7,914 nucleotides of DNA from an uncultured Eubacteriales bacterium. Its GTDB lineage: Bacteria > Bacillota_A > Clostridia > Christensenellales > Aristaeellaceae. The stretch's first letter is position 1; each line of letters begins with the position of its first letter. Both the position numbers and the translations under genes were made by a program. The stretch is from the NCBI GenBank assembly GCA_902766515.1, contig CACXEB010000418.1, positions 1 to 7,914 of the forward strand. Reading direction: 5' to 3'. The notes under the pieces are model-generated. The model ran no database searches, had not been told where the DNA came from, and worked only from the letters and a program-made list of their open reading frames with translations. This document shows, piece by piece, positions 1 through 6,522 of this stretch.

Positions 1-1
1 C

Positions 2-199
2 ATCATGCGCGACGTCAGCGACGAGGAGGAAGCCCGCCGCCAGCGGGAGGAGATCAGCCGCCAGACCGTGGAGGTGGCCGACAAGGTGGTGGACAAGCAG
101 ATGCGCATCGTACAGGAGATCGCCAGCCTGCTTGGTGAGACCGCCGCCGAGACCAAGATCGCCCTGTCTAAGCTGAAGGAGTCTATTAACAATGAATGA
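2..199 (+). CDS. C-terminal end of a probable PAS-containing sensory [FeFe] hydrogenase (HydS-like), 5'-truncated
   Basis: The reading frame is open to the left edge, so only about 65 C-terminal residues are present. The ATG at position 5 is probably internal, because the visible [11 protein letters not shown] looks like the closing strand and linker of a PAS domain (consensus R-D-I-T-E followed by a helix). After it comes one long charged helix with repeated Glu, Arg and Lys and the stretch [20 protein letters not shown], probably a coiled coil or signalling helix. From memory, clostridial group C (sensory) [FeFe] hydrogenases end in this way, and the following phosphatase and hydrogenase genes fit that identity. 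The stop overlaps the next gene by 8 bp, which suggests translational coupling. The H-cluster domain lies outside the window, so the hydrogenase assignment rests on tail similarity and neighbours. Another PAS-linked sensor remains possible. Confidence 0.6.
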   Translation: MMRDVSDEEEARRQREEISRQTVEVADKVVDKQMRIVQEIASLLGETAAETKIALSKLKESINNE

Positions 200-1361
200 T
201 CTGACCTGTGATATCGGATATAAGAGTATAAACCATGAGGGCGAGCAGCTCTGCGGTGACCATGTAGAGGTAGTGGAGCAGGAGGACGGCTCCACGGTGA
301 TCGTACTGGCGGACGGCATGGGCAGCGGTGTGAAAGCCAGCATCCTGTCTACCCTCACCAGCAAAATCATTTCCACCATGCTGGCCGCGGGATTATCCAT
401 CGAGGAATGCGTGGAGACCATCGCCGATACGCTGCCCGTGTGTTCGGTGCGCGGCGTGGCCTATTCCACCTTCACCATCATCCGGCTGATCCGCAACCAG
501 ACGGCCGAGCTGATCCAGTACGACAATCCCCAGGTGATCGTCCTGCGAAACGGCGAAAACTGGGAATATCCCCGCACGGAAACCACGATCGGGGGCAAGA
601 AGATCGTCCGCTCCCTGATCCGGCTGCAGGAGGACGACGTATTCATCGCCATGAGCGACGGCTGCCCCCACGCGGGAATCGGAAACGCCTACAATTTCGG
701 CTGGAAGCGGGAAGATATCATTCCCTTTATGGAAGCCATGACGCTGTGCGGCTACACGGCCAAAAACCTGTCCACCCTGCTGGTGGACGAGTGCAACAAG
801 CTCTACGGAGGCGAGCCGGGGGATGATACCACCGCCTGCGTGGTGCGCATCCGGAAGCGGGTTCCGATGAACATGCTCTTCGGGCCGCCCAGCAATCGGG
901 ATGACGGCAACCGGATGATGAGCCTGTTTTTCTCCAAGGAAGGAAAGCACATCATCTGCGGCGGAACCACCTCCTCCATCGCGGCGAAATGGCTGAACAA
1001 GCCGCTGCGCGCCTCGCTGGATTTTGAGGGCGATATTCCGCCCATCGCCTTCCTGGAGGGCGTCGACCTGGTGACGGAGGGCGTGATCACCGTGAACCGG
1101 GTGGTGGAATACGCGAGGGATTATATCGGGGAAAACAAACGCTATGAAGCCTGGAACGACGGGAAGGACGGCGCGTCTCAGATCAGCCGCCTGCTGTTTG
1201 AGGAGGCCACCGATATCAACTTCTATGTGGGCAAGGCCGTCAACCCGGCTCACCAGAATCCTGACCTGCCCATCAACTTCAATATCAAGATGAACCTGGT
1301 GCAGGAACTGTCGGAAGCACTGAAAAAGATGGGAAAACGTATCAAAGTCAGCTATTTCTAA
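192..1361 (+). CDS. SpoIIE/PP2C-type serine/threonine phosphatase with an uncharacterised C-terminal domain
   Basis: This 389-residue, probably cytoplasmic protein has no signal peptide or membrane segment. Residues 1-222 form a SpoIIE-like PPM phosphatase domain. The metal-binding acidic residues are recognisable: D23 in CGDH, D41 in LADGMGSG, D156 in MSDG and D211/D212 in GDDTT. Such enzymes use two Mn or Mg ions to remove phosphate from Ser or Thr, often on anti-sigma-factor antagonists. Residues 225-389 form an extra domain with [12 protein letters not shown] (257-268) and a basic C-terminus; I do not recognise its function, but recall it in phosphatases next to clostridial hydrogenases. 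The start at 192 follows GAAGGAG (175-181) with 10 nt spacing; an ATG four bases later is out of frame. The gene overlaps the upstream sensor by 8 bp and lies 9 nt before the hydrogenase, so it is the likely output of the sensor. Its phosphoprotein substrate is unknown. Confidence 0.88.
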   Translation: MNDLTCDIGYKSINHEGEQLCGDHVEVVEQEDGSTVIVLADGMGSGVKASILSTLTSKIISTMLAAGLSIEECVETIADTLPVCSVRGVAYSTFTIIRLIRNQTAELIQYDNPQVIVLRNGENWEYPRTETTIGGKKIVRSLIRLQEDDVFIAMSDGCPHAGIGNAYNFGWKREDIIPFMEAMTLCGYTAKNLSTLLVDECNKLYGGEPGDDTTACVVRIRKRVPMNMLFGPPSNRDDGNRMMSLFFSKEGKHIICGGTTSSIAAKWLNKPLRASLDFEGDIPPIAFLEGVDLVTEGVITVNRVVEYARDYIGENKRYEAWNDGKDGASQISRLLFEEATDINFYVGKAVNPAHQNPDLPINFNIKMNLVQELSEALKKMGKRIKVSYF

Positions 1362-1370
1362 GGAGAGAAT

Positions 1371-2792
1371 ATGCAAAAGTTCGATACAAAGGTTCAGCTT
1401 CTCAAATACAAGGTGCTGCGGGAAGTCGCCCGCCATGCCTGGAACGATACCCTGCTGGATCATATTCTGGATATTCCCAAGACGATTGTGCCCGGAAAAG
1501 TGCCGACGATGCGCTGCTGCGTATACAAGGAGCGGGCAATTCTGGCGGAACGCGTCAAGCTGGCCATGGGCGGCGGAAACAGCGGCAATATCATCCAGGT
1601 GATCGATATCGCCTGCGACGACTGCCCGGCCGTGGGCTATCAGGTGACCGACTCCTGCCGGGGCTGCCTGGCCCACCGCTGCGAGGACGCCTGCAAGCGC
1701 GGAGCGATTTCCTTTGACCACCGGCACGAGGCGCATATCGACAAAACGAAATGCGTGGAATGCGGGCAGTGCGCCAAGGTCTGCCCCTACAGCGCCATCG
1801 TGAACCGCAAGCGCCCCTGCCAGAACGCCTGCAAGATCAAGGCCATTTCCATCAATGACGACAACGCCGCCAAAATCGATGACGAAAAGTGCATTCAGTG
1901 CGGCGCGTGCGTGTATCAGTGCCCCTTCGGCGCGATTACCGACCGGTCCTTCATCATCAATGTGATCGACATGCTGAAAAAGAGCAAGGAGAACACCCGG
2001 TACAAGGTCTACGCCCTGGTGGCGCCCGCCATTGGCAGCCAGCTGAACTACGCCAAGCTGGGCCAGGTGATCTCCGGCATCAAGGCGCTGGGCTTCTACA
2101 CCGTCATCGAGGCCGCCCTGGGCGCGGACATGGTCGCCCAGGCCGAATCGAAGGAGCTGGTGGAAAAGGGCTTCCTGACCTCCTCCTGCTGCCCGGCCTT
2201 TGTGCGCTATGTCAAAACCGCCTTCCCGGCGCTGGTGCCCTATATCTCCCACAACCTGTCGCCCATGGCCACCATCGCCAAATACATCAAGGAGCATGAG
2301 GAAAACGTCAGGATCGTCTTCATCGGCCCGTGCACGGCCAAGAAGGCTGAGGTGCAGCTCGACGACGTGAAACCCTATGTGGACGCCGCGATCACCTTTG
2401 AGGAACTGCAGGCGCTCCTGGACAGCCGGGATATCGACATCACCACGCTGCCGGAGGATGTGCTGGACAATGCGAGCTACTTCGGCCGCATTTTCGCCCG
2501 CAGCGGCGGTCTGTCCGATGCCGTGGCCGAGGGCCTCAAGGAGCAGCACCTGGACGACTTCCAGCTGAAAGCCTGCGCCTGCGATGGCATTGAGGAATGC
2601 AAAATGGCGCTGCTGAAAAAGAGCAAGAATGTGCTGGACGCCAACTTCATCGAGGGCATGGCCTGCGTGAACGGCTGCATCGGCGGCGCGGGCAACCTGA
2701 CCCACGGGGAAAAGAACAAAGCGGCCGTGGACAGCTACGGCCGGGAAGCCCTGGAAAAAACCATCCTGGACGCGATCTCTCCCCTTCAATAA
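1371..2792 (+). CDS. Compact monomeric-type [FeFe] hydrogenase with ferredoxin-like N-terminal Fe-S domains
   Basis: This 473-residue protein should interconvert protons and H2 at an H-cluster, or sense H2, in the cytoplasm. The N-terminal part is cysteine-rich: C82/C85, C96-C99-C104-C108, C128-C131-C134-C138 (CVECGQCAKVCP), C150/C154 and C174-C177-C180-C184 (CIQCGACVYQCP). That suggests at least three [4Fe-4S] clusters. The H domain carries the three signature loops: TSSCCPAF (270-277), IGPCTAKKAE (318-327) and EGMACVNGCIGGAG (428-441). The four expected H-cluster Cys ligands are C274, C321, C432 and C436, and C273 matches the proton-relay Cys of catalytic enzymes. Compared with the canonical group A loops, Phe replaces Trp, Gly replaces Met before C321, and Asn replaces Gly in MACxGGC. 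This suggests a group B or HydA2-like lineage rather than a bifurcating HydABC subunit. AAGGAGA (1360-1366) precedes the ATG. It is probably cotranscribed with the phosphatase. Maturases HydEFG are not in view. Confidence 0.92.
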   Translation: MQKFDTKVQLLKYKVLREVARHAWNDTLLDHILDIPKTIVPGKVPTMRCCVYKERAILAERVKLAMGGGNSGNIIQVIDIACDDCPAVGYQVTDSCRGCLAHRCEDACKRGAISFDHRHEAHIDKTKCVECGQCAKVCPYSAIVNRKRPCQNACKIKAISINDDNAAKIDDEKCIQCGACVYQCPFGAITDRSFIINVIDMLKKSKENTRYKVYALVAPAIGSQLNYAKLGQVISGIKALGFYTVIEAALGADMVAQAESKELVEKGFLTSSCCPAFVRYVKTAFPALVPYISHNLSPMATIAKYIKEHEENVRIVFIGPCTAKKAEVQLDDVKPYVDAAITFEELQALLDSRDIDITTLPEDVLDNASYFGRIFARSGGLSDAVAEGLKEQHLDDFQLKACACDGIEECKMALLKKSKNVLDANFIEGMACVNGCIGGAGNLTHGEKNKAAVDSYGREALEKTILDAISPLQ

Positions 2793-2805
2793 CGAAACGG
2801 AAAAC

Positions 2806-2851
2806 ACAGATCCCGCAAATCACGCTGACGCAAGTGATTTGCGGGATCTGT
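2806..2851. terminator. Bidirectional intrinsic terminator, perfect 18-bp stem
   Basis: Arms 2806-2823 and 2834-2851 are exact reverse complements over 18 bp and flank a 10-nt loop (2824-2833). The structure lies between the + strand hydrogenase stop (2792) and the - strand rhamnosidase stop (2853-2855), so it can end both convergent transcripts. The tails are short: the + strand exits into TTTCAT, while the - strand exits into GTTTTCC followed by TTT. The right arm begins only 1 nt past the rhamnosidase stop. The stem is longer and less GC-rich than a minimal terminator, so some role in RNA stability or 3'-end processing is also possible. Confidence 0.82.
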
Positions 2852-2852
2852 T

Positions 2853-5027
2853 TCATACCTCCCCGAAAATATACCGTCCCGCGGGGACCTGCTTTTGACG
2901 GCCGTCGATCACGATCAGCGCCGGAACGGGGCAGTCGATCTCATACCGGATCCCGACGTCCGTGTATTGCCAGGCGGAGCGCACCCGGCCGTGCGCCGTG
3001 TCCAGCACCGCGCAGAGGCTGTTCACGCGGGGATCGGGCTGCGGCGCGATCCGCAGGCGGGCAAACCCAGCGGCTGCCGGCTGGATGCCGCACGCGACGC
3101 CGAACACCCAATCCGCCACGGAGCCGTACGCGTAATGATTGTACGAGTTCATATCGTCGTCCCAGAACGTACCGTCCGGCCTGATGCCGTCCCAGTGCTC
3201 CCACACGGTGGTCGCGCCTTTGGATACCGAATACAGCCAGCCGGGATATTCCTTGCGCAGCAGCAGCGACCAGGCGAGGTCCGCGTGCCCGTACCGGCTC
3301 AGCTCGTGCAGCAGGTAAGGTGTTCCCAGCAGTCCTGTCTGGAGCTTTGTCCCACAGGCCACGATCTGCTCCGCCAGGGCGTCCGCCAGCCGCTGGGGCT
3401 CGTCGGTCAGGTTGAAATGGAGCGTCAGCACCTTTTCCGTCTGCGTGTTCAGCCGGGCGCCGAACCGCTCCCGGTAGGCGGATACGATGCGGGCATGCAG
3501 GGCTTTGTACCCGCTGACATCCTTTCCGAGCAGGGTGCCCGCGCGGATCACGATGTTCACGGCGTTGGCGTAGAAGGCGCTGCAGATGAGATCGTCGTCA
3601 CTGTACCCGCGCTTGGACAGCTCGATGGTCGCGGGGCGGTAATCCTCCGGCGCGTCCAGCGCGAGCCAGTCCCCGTAGGTCCAGCAGCCCGTCCACAGGT
3701 TTTCCGTGGTGGATACGGTGGGAATATAGCCGATCCATTTCACCATCGCTTCGTACATGTCGAAGATGAAGGAGACGTCCCCGTAGGTCTCGTACAGTTG
3801 CCAGGGAATGATGGTGACCGCGTCCGACCATGCGCCGCCGCCGGGCCTGTAGGCGGTCAGGCTGGGCACGACCTCCGGCACCCAGCCGTTTTCATGCTGG
3901 GCGGCCCGGACATCCGCCAGCCACTTGCGGAAGAACTGCCGCACGTCGTACTGGTAGGTGGCGGTACGGCAGAAGATCTGTCCGTCGCCTGTCCAGCCGT
4001 ACCGCTCGTCCCGCTGCGGGCAGTCCGTGGGGATGTCCAGGTAATTGCCTTTCTGGCTCCAGAGGATGTTGCTGAAGAGCCGGTTCAGCATCGGATCGCT
4101 GCTTGTCAGCCAGCCGGTGCGGCGCATCTCGGAGTGGAGTACCACGGCGCGGATGTTTTCAGCGGTGAAGCCCGCCGGGGCCTCGTCGATCCGCAGGTAC
4201 CGAAACCCGAAGAACGTGAACCGGGGCTTGTAGGCCTGGCGGCCTTCCCGGCAGACATAGTGCAGCTGGCTCCGGGCGGAGCGGTAATTGGCCGTATAGA
4301 AATTGCCGTCCCTGTCCAGCACCTCGGCCGTCGAGACGGACAGCCGCTCGCCGGCGTGCGCGTCCGTTTCAAAGGCCATATAGCCGGTCACGTTCTGCCC
4401 GAAGTCGATCACCCATTCCCCGCGGGGCGTCCGGAAGGAAGCGCGGGGGAACACGGTTTCCTGCTCGCGGACTTCCGGGCCTTCCTGGGGGATCAGCGCG
4501 TCCTTCGGATAATCGCAGACCACGGCCTGCTCAAAGACCGGCACGCGGGTCATGTCGACATCCTCGCCGATGAAGATGCCGCTCAGCGTGACCTCGCTTT
4601 CGGCAGCTTCCCAGCGGCTGTCCGTCAGGATCGTCTCCTCGGCGCCGTCCTCGTAGACCAGCCGCAGGGCCGCAATCAGCATGGGCGGGAGGAATTCGTC
4701 CGGGTTCTCCGTGCCGGTCCAGGGCGCGTTTGTGCGGCGGTACCAGCCGTTGGCAACGGTGATTTCCAGCGTATTGTCCGCCTTCAGCTGGCGCTTTATG
4801 TCGTAGGACTGGACCTGCAGGCGCTTGCGGTACTCTGTCCAGCCGGGCGCCAGGATGAAATCGCCTACCCGTTCGCCGTTCAGCACCGCTTCATAAACGC
4901 CGTCGCAGGTCACCTGCAGCTCCGCGGCGCGGAGCGCCTTCCTGCAGGGGAATACCCGGCGGAAGACAGGCACCGTCGTGGACGCGGCCTGCCTGAGTGA
5001 AATCCAGGATGCCTGTCGGATCAGCAT
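2853..5027 (-). CDS. GH78 alpha-L-rhamnosidase, cytoplasmic
   Basis: The 724-residue enzyme is predicted to hydrolyse terminal alpha-L-rhamnose from plant glycosides or rhamnogalacturonan oligosaccharides by an inverting mechanism. Residues ~20-165 match the N-terminal beta-sandwich of bacterial rhamnosidases (LNGERVGDFILAPGWTEY at 49-66), and 206-216 hold the family signature IDFGQNVTGY. The (alpha/alpha)6 catalytic barrel follows: DCPQRDERYGWTGD (335-348) contains the likely general acid E341 with D335 and D348, YGDWLALD lies at 451-458, and TTVWEHWDG (606-614) contains the likely general base E610. NSYNHYAYGSVADW (627-640) closes the site, and a small beta domain ends the protein. There is no signal peptide, so imported oligosaccharides are the likely substrate. 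The length is below the usual 850-1000 because the extra N-terminal Ig-like domain of many homologues is absent; no catalytic part appears lost. It lies 42 nt downstream of the Fe-ADH gene and has its own strong RBS. Confidence 0.93.
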   Translation of the reverse strand: MLIRQASWISLRQAASTTVPVFRRVFPCRKALRAAELQVTCDGVYEAVLNGERVGDFILAPGWTEYRKRLQVQSYDIKRQLKADNTLEITVANGWYRRTNAPWTGTENPDEFLPPMLIAALRLVYEDGAEETILTDSRWEAAESEVTLSGIFIGEDVDMTRVPVFEQAVVCDYPKDALIPQEGPEVREQETVFPRASFRTPRGEWVIDFGQNVTGYMAFETDAHAGERLSVSTAEVLDRDGNFYTANYRSARSQLHYVCREGRQAYKPRFTFFGFRYLRIDEAPAGFTAENIRAVVLHSEMRRTGWLTSSDPMLNRLFSNILWSQKGNYLDIPTDCPQRDERYGWTGDGQIFCRTATYQYDVRQFFRKWLADVRAAQHENGWVPEVVPSLTAYRPGGGAWSDAVTIIPWQLYETYGDVSFIFDMYEAMVKWIGYIPTVSTTENLWTGCWTYGDWLALDAPEDYRPATIELSKRGYSDDDLICSAFYANAVNIVIRAGTLLGKDVSGYKALHARIVSAYRERFGARLNTQTEKVLTLHFNLTDEPQRLADALAEQIVACGTKLQTGLLGTPYLLHELSRYGHADLAWSLLLRKEYPGWLYSVSKGATTVWEHWDGIRPDGTFWDDDMNSYNHYAYGSVADWVFGVACGIQPAAAGFARLRIAPQPDPRVNSLCAVLDTAHGRVRSAWQYTDVGIRYEIDCPVPALIVIDGRQKQVPAGRYIFGEV

Positions 5028-5034
5028 ATGGTTT

Positions 5035-5040
5035 CTCCTC
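5035..5040 (-). promoter_or_regulatory. Ribosome binding site of the rhamnosidase gene
   Basis: Read on the minus strand this is GAGGAG, 7 nt before the ATG at 5027. It fixes that ATG as the start and therefore supports the short N-terminus of the rhamnosidase as genuine. Confidence 0.8.
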
Positions 5041-5069
5041 GTTCTTTCCGGTTGTCCGGCCTGACCGGG

Positions 5070-6248
5070 TCACCGGCTCGCCCTGAAGATCGCCAGCATA
5101 TCTTCCTCGTGGAGCAGGCGGGCCGAGCCCATGGCACCGCCGACGCCCACCGCGCACTTGTGGGCCATGAGCGCCAGGTCTTCGTCCGTCGCGGCGACGC
5201 CGAGCTCCTTCAGGCTGGTGGGCATATGGATCCGCCGGAAGAAGTCCTCCAGGGCTTCGATGCCCCTGAGCGCGATCTCCTCGTCCGTGCCCACGGGCGC
5301 GATCCCCATAACGTTGACCGCAAACTGCCGGAAGCGCGGCAGGCAGTCCCTGCAGACGTACCGCGCCCAGCTGCCCCAGACCGCAGCAAGCCCGGCGCCG
5401 TGCGCTACGTCGTACAGGCCGCCCAGCTCGTGCTCCAGCTTGTGCGCCATCCAGTCGCCGCCGTCGCTTCCGCAGCCCGTCAGCCCGTTGTGCGACAGGC
5501 TGCCGGCCCACATGATTTCCGCCCGCGCGTCGTAGTTGCGGGGATCCCGGACCAGGATCTCGGCGTTTTTCATCACGGTGCGGAGCAGGCCCTCCGCCAG
5601 CGCGTCCGTGATCTCCATATTGCCGCCGTTGGTGAAATAGCGCTCCATGGTGTGCATCATGATATCGGTGCAGCCGCAGGCTGTCTGGTAATCCGGCAGG
5701 GTCATGGTCAGCTCCGGGTTCATGATCGCGAACTTCGGCCGGCCGAAATCGCTGCTGTAGCCGCGCTTGATGAGGCCTTCCTCCTTCGTGATGACGGATG
5801 AGTCGCTCATCTCGCTGCCCGTGGCGGCAATCGTCATGATCACGCCCAGCGGCAGGCAGGCGGCCGCCTTGCGCTTGTGATCGTAAAAGTCCCAGACGTC
5901 GCCCCCGTTGGCTACGCCGTACCCGATCGCTTTCGCGGAATCGACGGCGCTTCCGCCGCCGACCCCCAGCAGGAAGTCGACGCCCTCCCTTCTGCAGAGG
6001 TCGATGCCCTCATACACCAGCCCCAGGCGGGGGTTGGGCACCGCGCCGCCCAGCGTGACATAGGGGATCCCCGCCTGGTCCAGGGTATCCGTCACCTTCT
6101 TCAGGAGCCCGGACCGGATGACGCTTCCGCCCCCGTAATGGATCAGCACCTTCTTCCCGCCGAACTCCCGGATCAGCTCCGCGACCCGCGCTTCTGTACC
6201 CCTGCCGAATACCACCTTGGTGGGCGTATAATACTGAAAACCGTACAT
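5070..6248 (-). CDS. Iron-containing alcohol dehydrogenase, YqhD/BdhA (butanol dehydrogenase) type
   Basis: This 392-residue cytoplasmic oxidoreductase should reduce an aldehyde to an alcohol with NAD(P)H. The N-terminal nucleotide domain has YGGGS (38-42), as in NADPH-using YqhD-like enzymes, and GVGGGSAVDSAK (95-106). ATGSEMSDSSVIT lies at 142-154. The helical domain supplies the divalent metal ligands: D195 and H199 in DIMMHTME, H269, and H283 in VAHGAG, with H273 at the conserved catalytic-histidine position. The 14-residue gap from H269 to H283 equals that of YqhD. The start at 6248 is chosen because AAGGAGG lies 8 nt upstream; extending to the in-frame ATG at 6290 or TTG at 6314 adds non-family residues without an RBS. 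It is the first gene of an operon with the rhamnosidase. That context suggests a role in disposing of sugar-derived aldehyde, possibly L-lactaldehyde to 1,2-propanediol, but YqhD-type enzymes are promiscuous and the substrate is inferred. Confidence 0.93.
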   Translation of the reverse strand: MYGFQYYTPTKVVFGRGTEARVAELIREFGGKKVLIHYGGGSVIRSGLLKKVTDTLDQAGIPYVTLGGAVPNPRLGLVYEGIDLCRREGVDFLLGVGGGSAVDSAKAIGYGVANGGDVWDFYDHKRKAAACLPLGVIMTIAATGSEMSDSSVITKEEGLIKRGYSSDFGRPKFAIMNPELTMTLPDYQTACGCTDIMMHTMERYFTNGGNMEITDALAEGLLRTVMKNAEILVRDPRNYDARAEIMWAGSLSHNGLTGCGSDGGDWMAHKLEHELGGLYDVAHGAGLAAVWGSWARYVCRDCLPRFRQFAVNVMGIAPVGTDEEIALRGIEALEDFFRRIHMPTSLKELGVAATDEDLALMAHKCAVGVGGAMGSARLLHEEDMLAIFRASR

Positions 6249-6256
6249 TGTGAAGG

Positions 6257-6263
6257 CCTCCTT
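6257..6263 (-). promoter_or_regulatory. Ribosome binding site of the Fe-ADH gene, deciding its start
   Basis: On the minus strand this is a full AAGGAGG, 8 nt before the ATG at 6248. It excludes the longer in-frame reading that would start at 6290 or 6314. Confidence 0.88.
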
Positions 6264-6294
6264 TTTGTGATGATTTGAGTTTGGCTTCATAAAA

Positions 6295-6338
6295 ATCAAC
6301 CATGACCTTTTCAAAATAATCCCAGCGGCATGGTCGAT
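6295..6338. repeat. Spaced 10-bp inverted repeat in the Fe-ADH leader
   Basis: Arms ATCAACCATG (6295-6304) and CATGGTCGAT (6329-6338) pair over 10 positions with a single mismatch that becomes a G-U pair in the minus-strand RNA. The spacer is 24 nt. It lies downstream of both leftward promoters, so it could be a repressor or roadblock site or an RNA hairpin. The function is not known. Confidence 0.4.
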
Positions 6339-6362
6339 GGTCTCCTCTCACGGGCAGTACAC

Positions 6363-6392
6363 TGTATATCAGGAAATCGTCGCGGCAGTCAA
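6363..6392 (-). promoter_or_regulatory. Proximal sigma-A promoter (P2) for the Fe-ADH/rhamnosidase operon
   Basis: On the minus strand the -35 TTGACT (6387-6392) and -10 TATACA (6363-6368) are separated by 18 nt, and TGA directly before the -10 gives a TGn extension. A near-palindrome, GTCAAC-A-GTTGTC at 6388-6400, overlaps the -35 and could be an operator. The predicted transcript starts near 6356. Confidence 0.55.
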
Positions 6393-6428
6393 CAGTTGTC
6401 GCTGAAAAAGCCGGATTCAGCAGAAAAA

Positions 6429-6457
6429 AGTATATCACCGCCAACCATCAGCGTCAA
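6429..6457 (-). promoter_or_regulatory. Distal sigma-A promoter (P1) for the Fe-ADH/rhamnosidase operon
   Basis: On the minus strand the -35 TTGACG (6452-6457) and -10 TATACT (6429-6434) are separated by an ideal 17 nt, and TGA precedes the -10. This is the stronger match of the two leftward promoters. An 8-bp palindrome, TGTATACA, lies at 6471-6478, just upstream of the -35. The leader to the Fe-ADH start would be about 173 nt. Confidence 0.7.
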
Positions 6458-6488
6458 TTTGTTTTTACGCTGTATACACACGGCCGGT

Positions 6489-6513
6489 ATTTGCATTTCA
6501 TAATGCATTTGCA
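6489..6513 (+). promoter_or_regulatory. Candidate operator: dyad and direct repeats upstream of the rightward -10
   Basis: TGCATT (6492-6497) and AATGCA (6502-6507) are exact inverted arms around TCAT. ATTTGCA also occurs twice in direct orientation (6489-6495 and 6507-6513), 18 nt apart. The cluster covers the -35 zone of the rightward promoter, where a regulator could block or recruit RNA polymerase. No regulator is identified. Confidence 0.4.
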
Positions 6514-6522
6514 GCGCAGGTG

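Noticed and set aside
1975..2640. Direct repeat of a lysine-rich coding stretch (GAAAAAGAGCAAG) at two places in the hydrogenase gene
   Set aside because: It encodes KKSK in two unrelated helices and reflects codon choice, not a mobile or regulatory repeat.
393..2807. An 804-codon open frame on the minus strand covering the phosphatase and hydrogenase genes
   Set aside because: It is antisense to two genes with clear catalytic motifs, crosses the gap between them and the terminator arm, has a low-complexity Gly/Ala/His/Val composition, and no recognisable motif. Long antisense frames arise from GC-rich codon use.
2895..5000. A 701-codon open frame on the plus strand opposite the rhamnosidase
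   Set aside because: The minus-strand frame carries complete GH78 signatures. The plus frame shows only biased composition and no domain, so it is a shadow.
2853..5027. Rhamnosidase as a truncated pseudogene because it is shorter than many GH78 enzymes
   Set aside because: The start has a strong RBS, the N-terminal sandwich is present, and all catalytic motifs and the C-terminal domain are intact. Only an optional N-terminal domain is absent.
5028..5069. A terminator or promoter between the Fe-ADH and rhamnosidase genes
   Set aside because: The 42-nt gap has some CCGG-type self-complementarity but no stable stem with a T-tract and no -10/-35 pair, so cotranscription is simpler.
5028..5801. 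A 257-codon plus-strand open frame opposite the Fe-ADH
   Set aside because: It lies antisense to the conserved metal-binding half of the dehydrogenase and has no family features.
6249..6314. A longer Fe-ADH start at the in-frame ATG (6290) or TTG (6314)
   Set aside because: No RBS precedes either, the extra residues do not fit the family N-terminus, and AAGGAGG sits ideally before the ATG at 6248.
6010..6444. A 144-codon minus-strand frame through the Fe-ADH leader and start
   Set aside because: It runs through the P1 and P2 promoter zone and then overlaps the Fe-ADH out of frame for over 230 bp. The inner ATG at 6303 has no well-spaced RBS.
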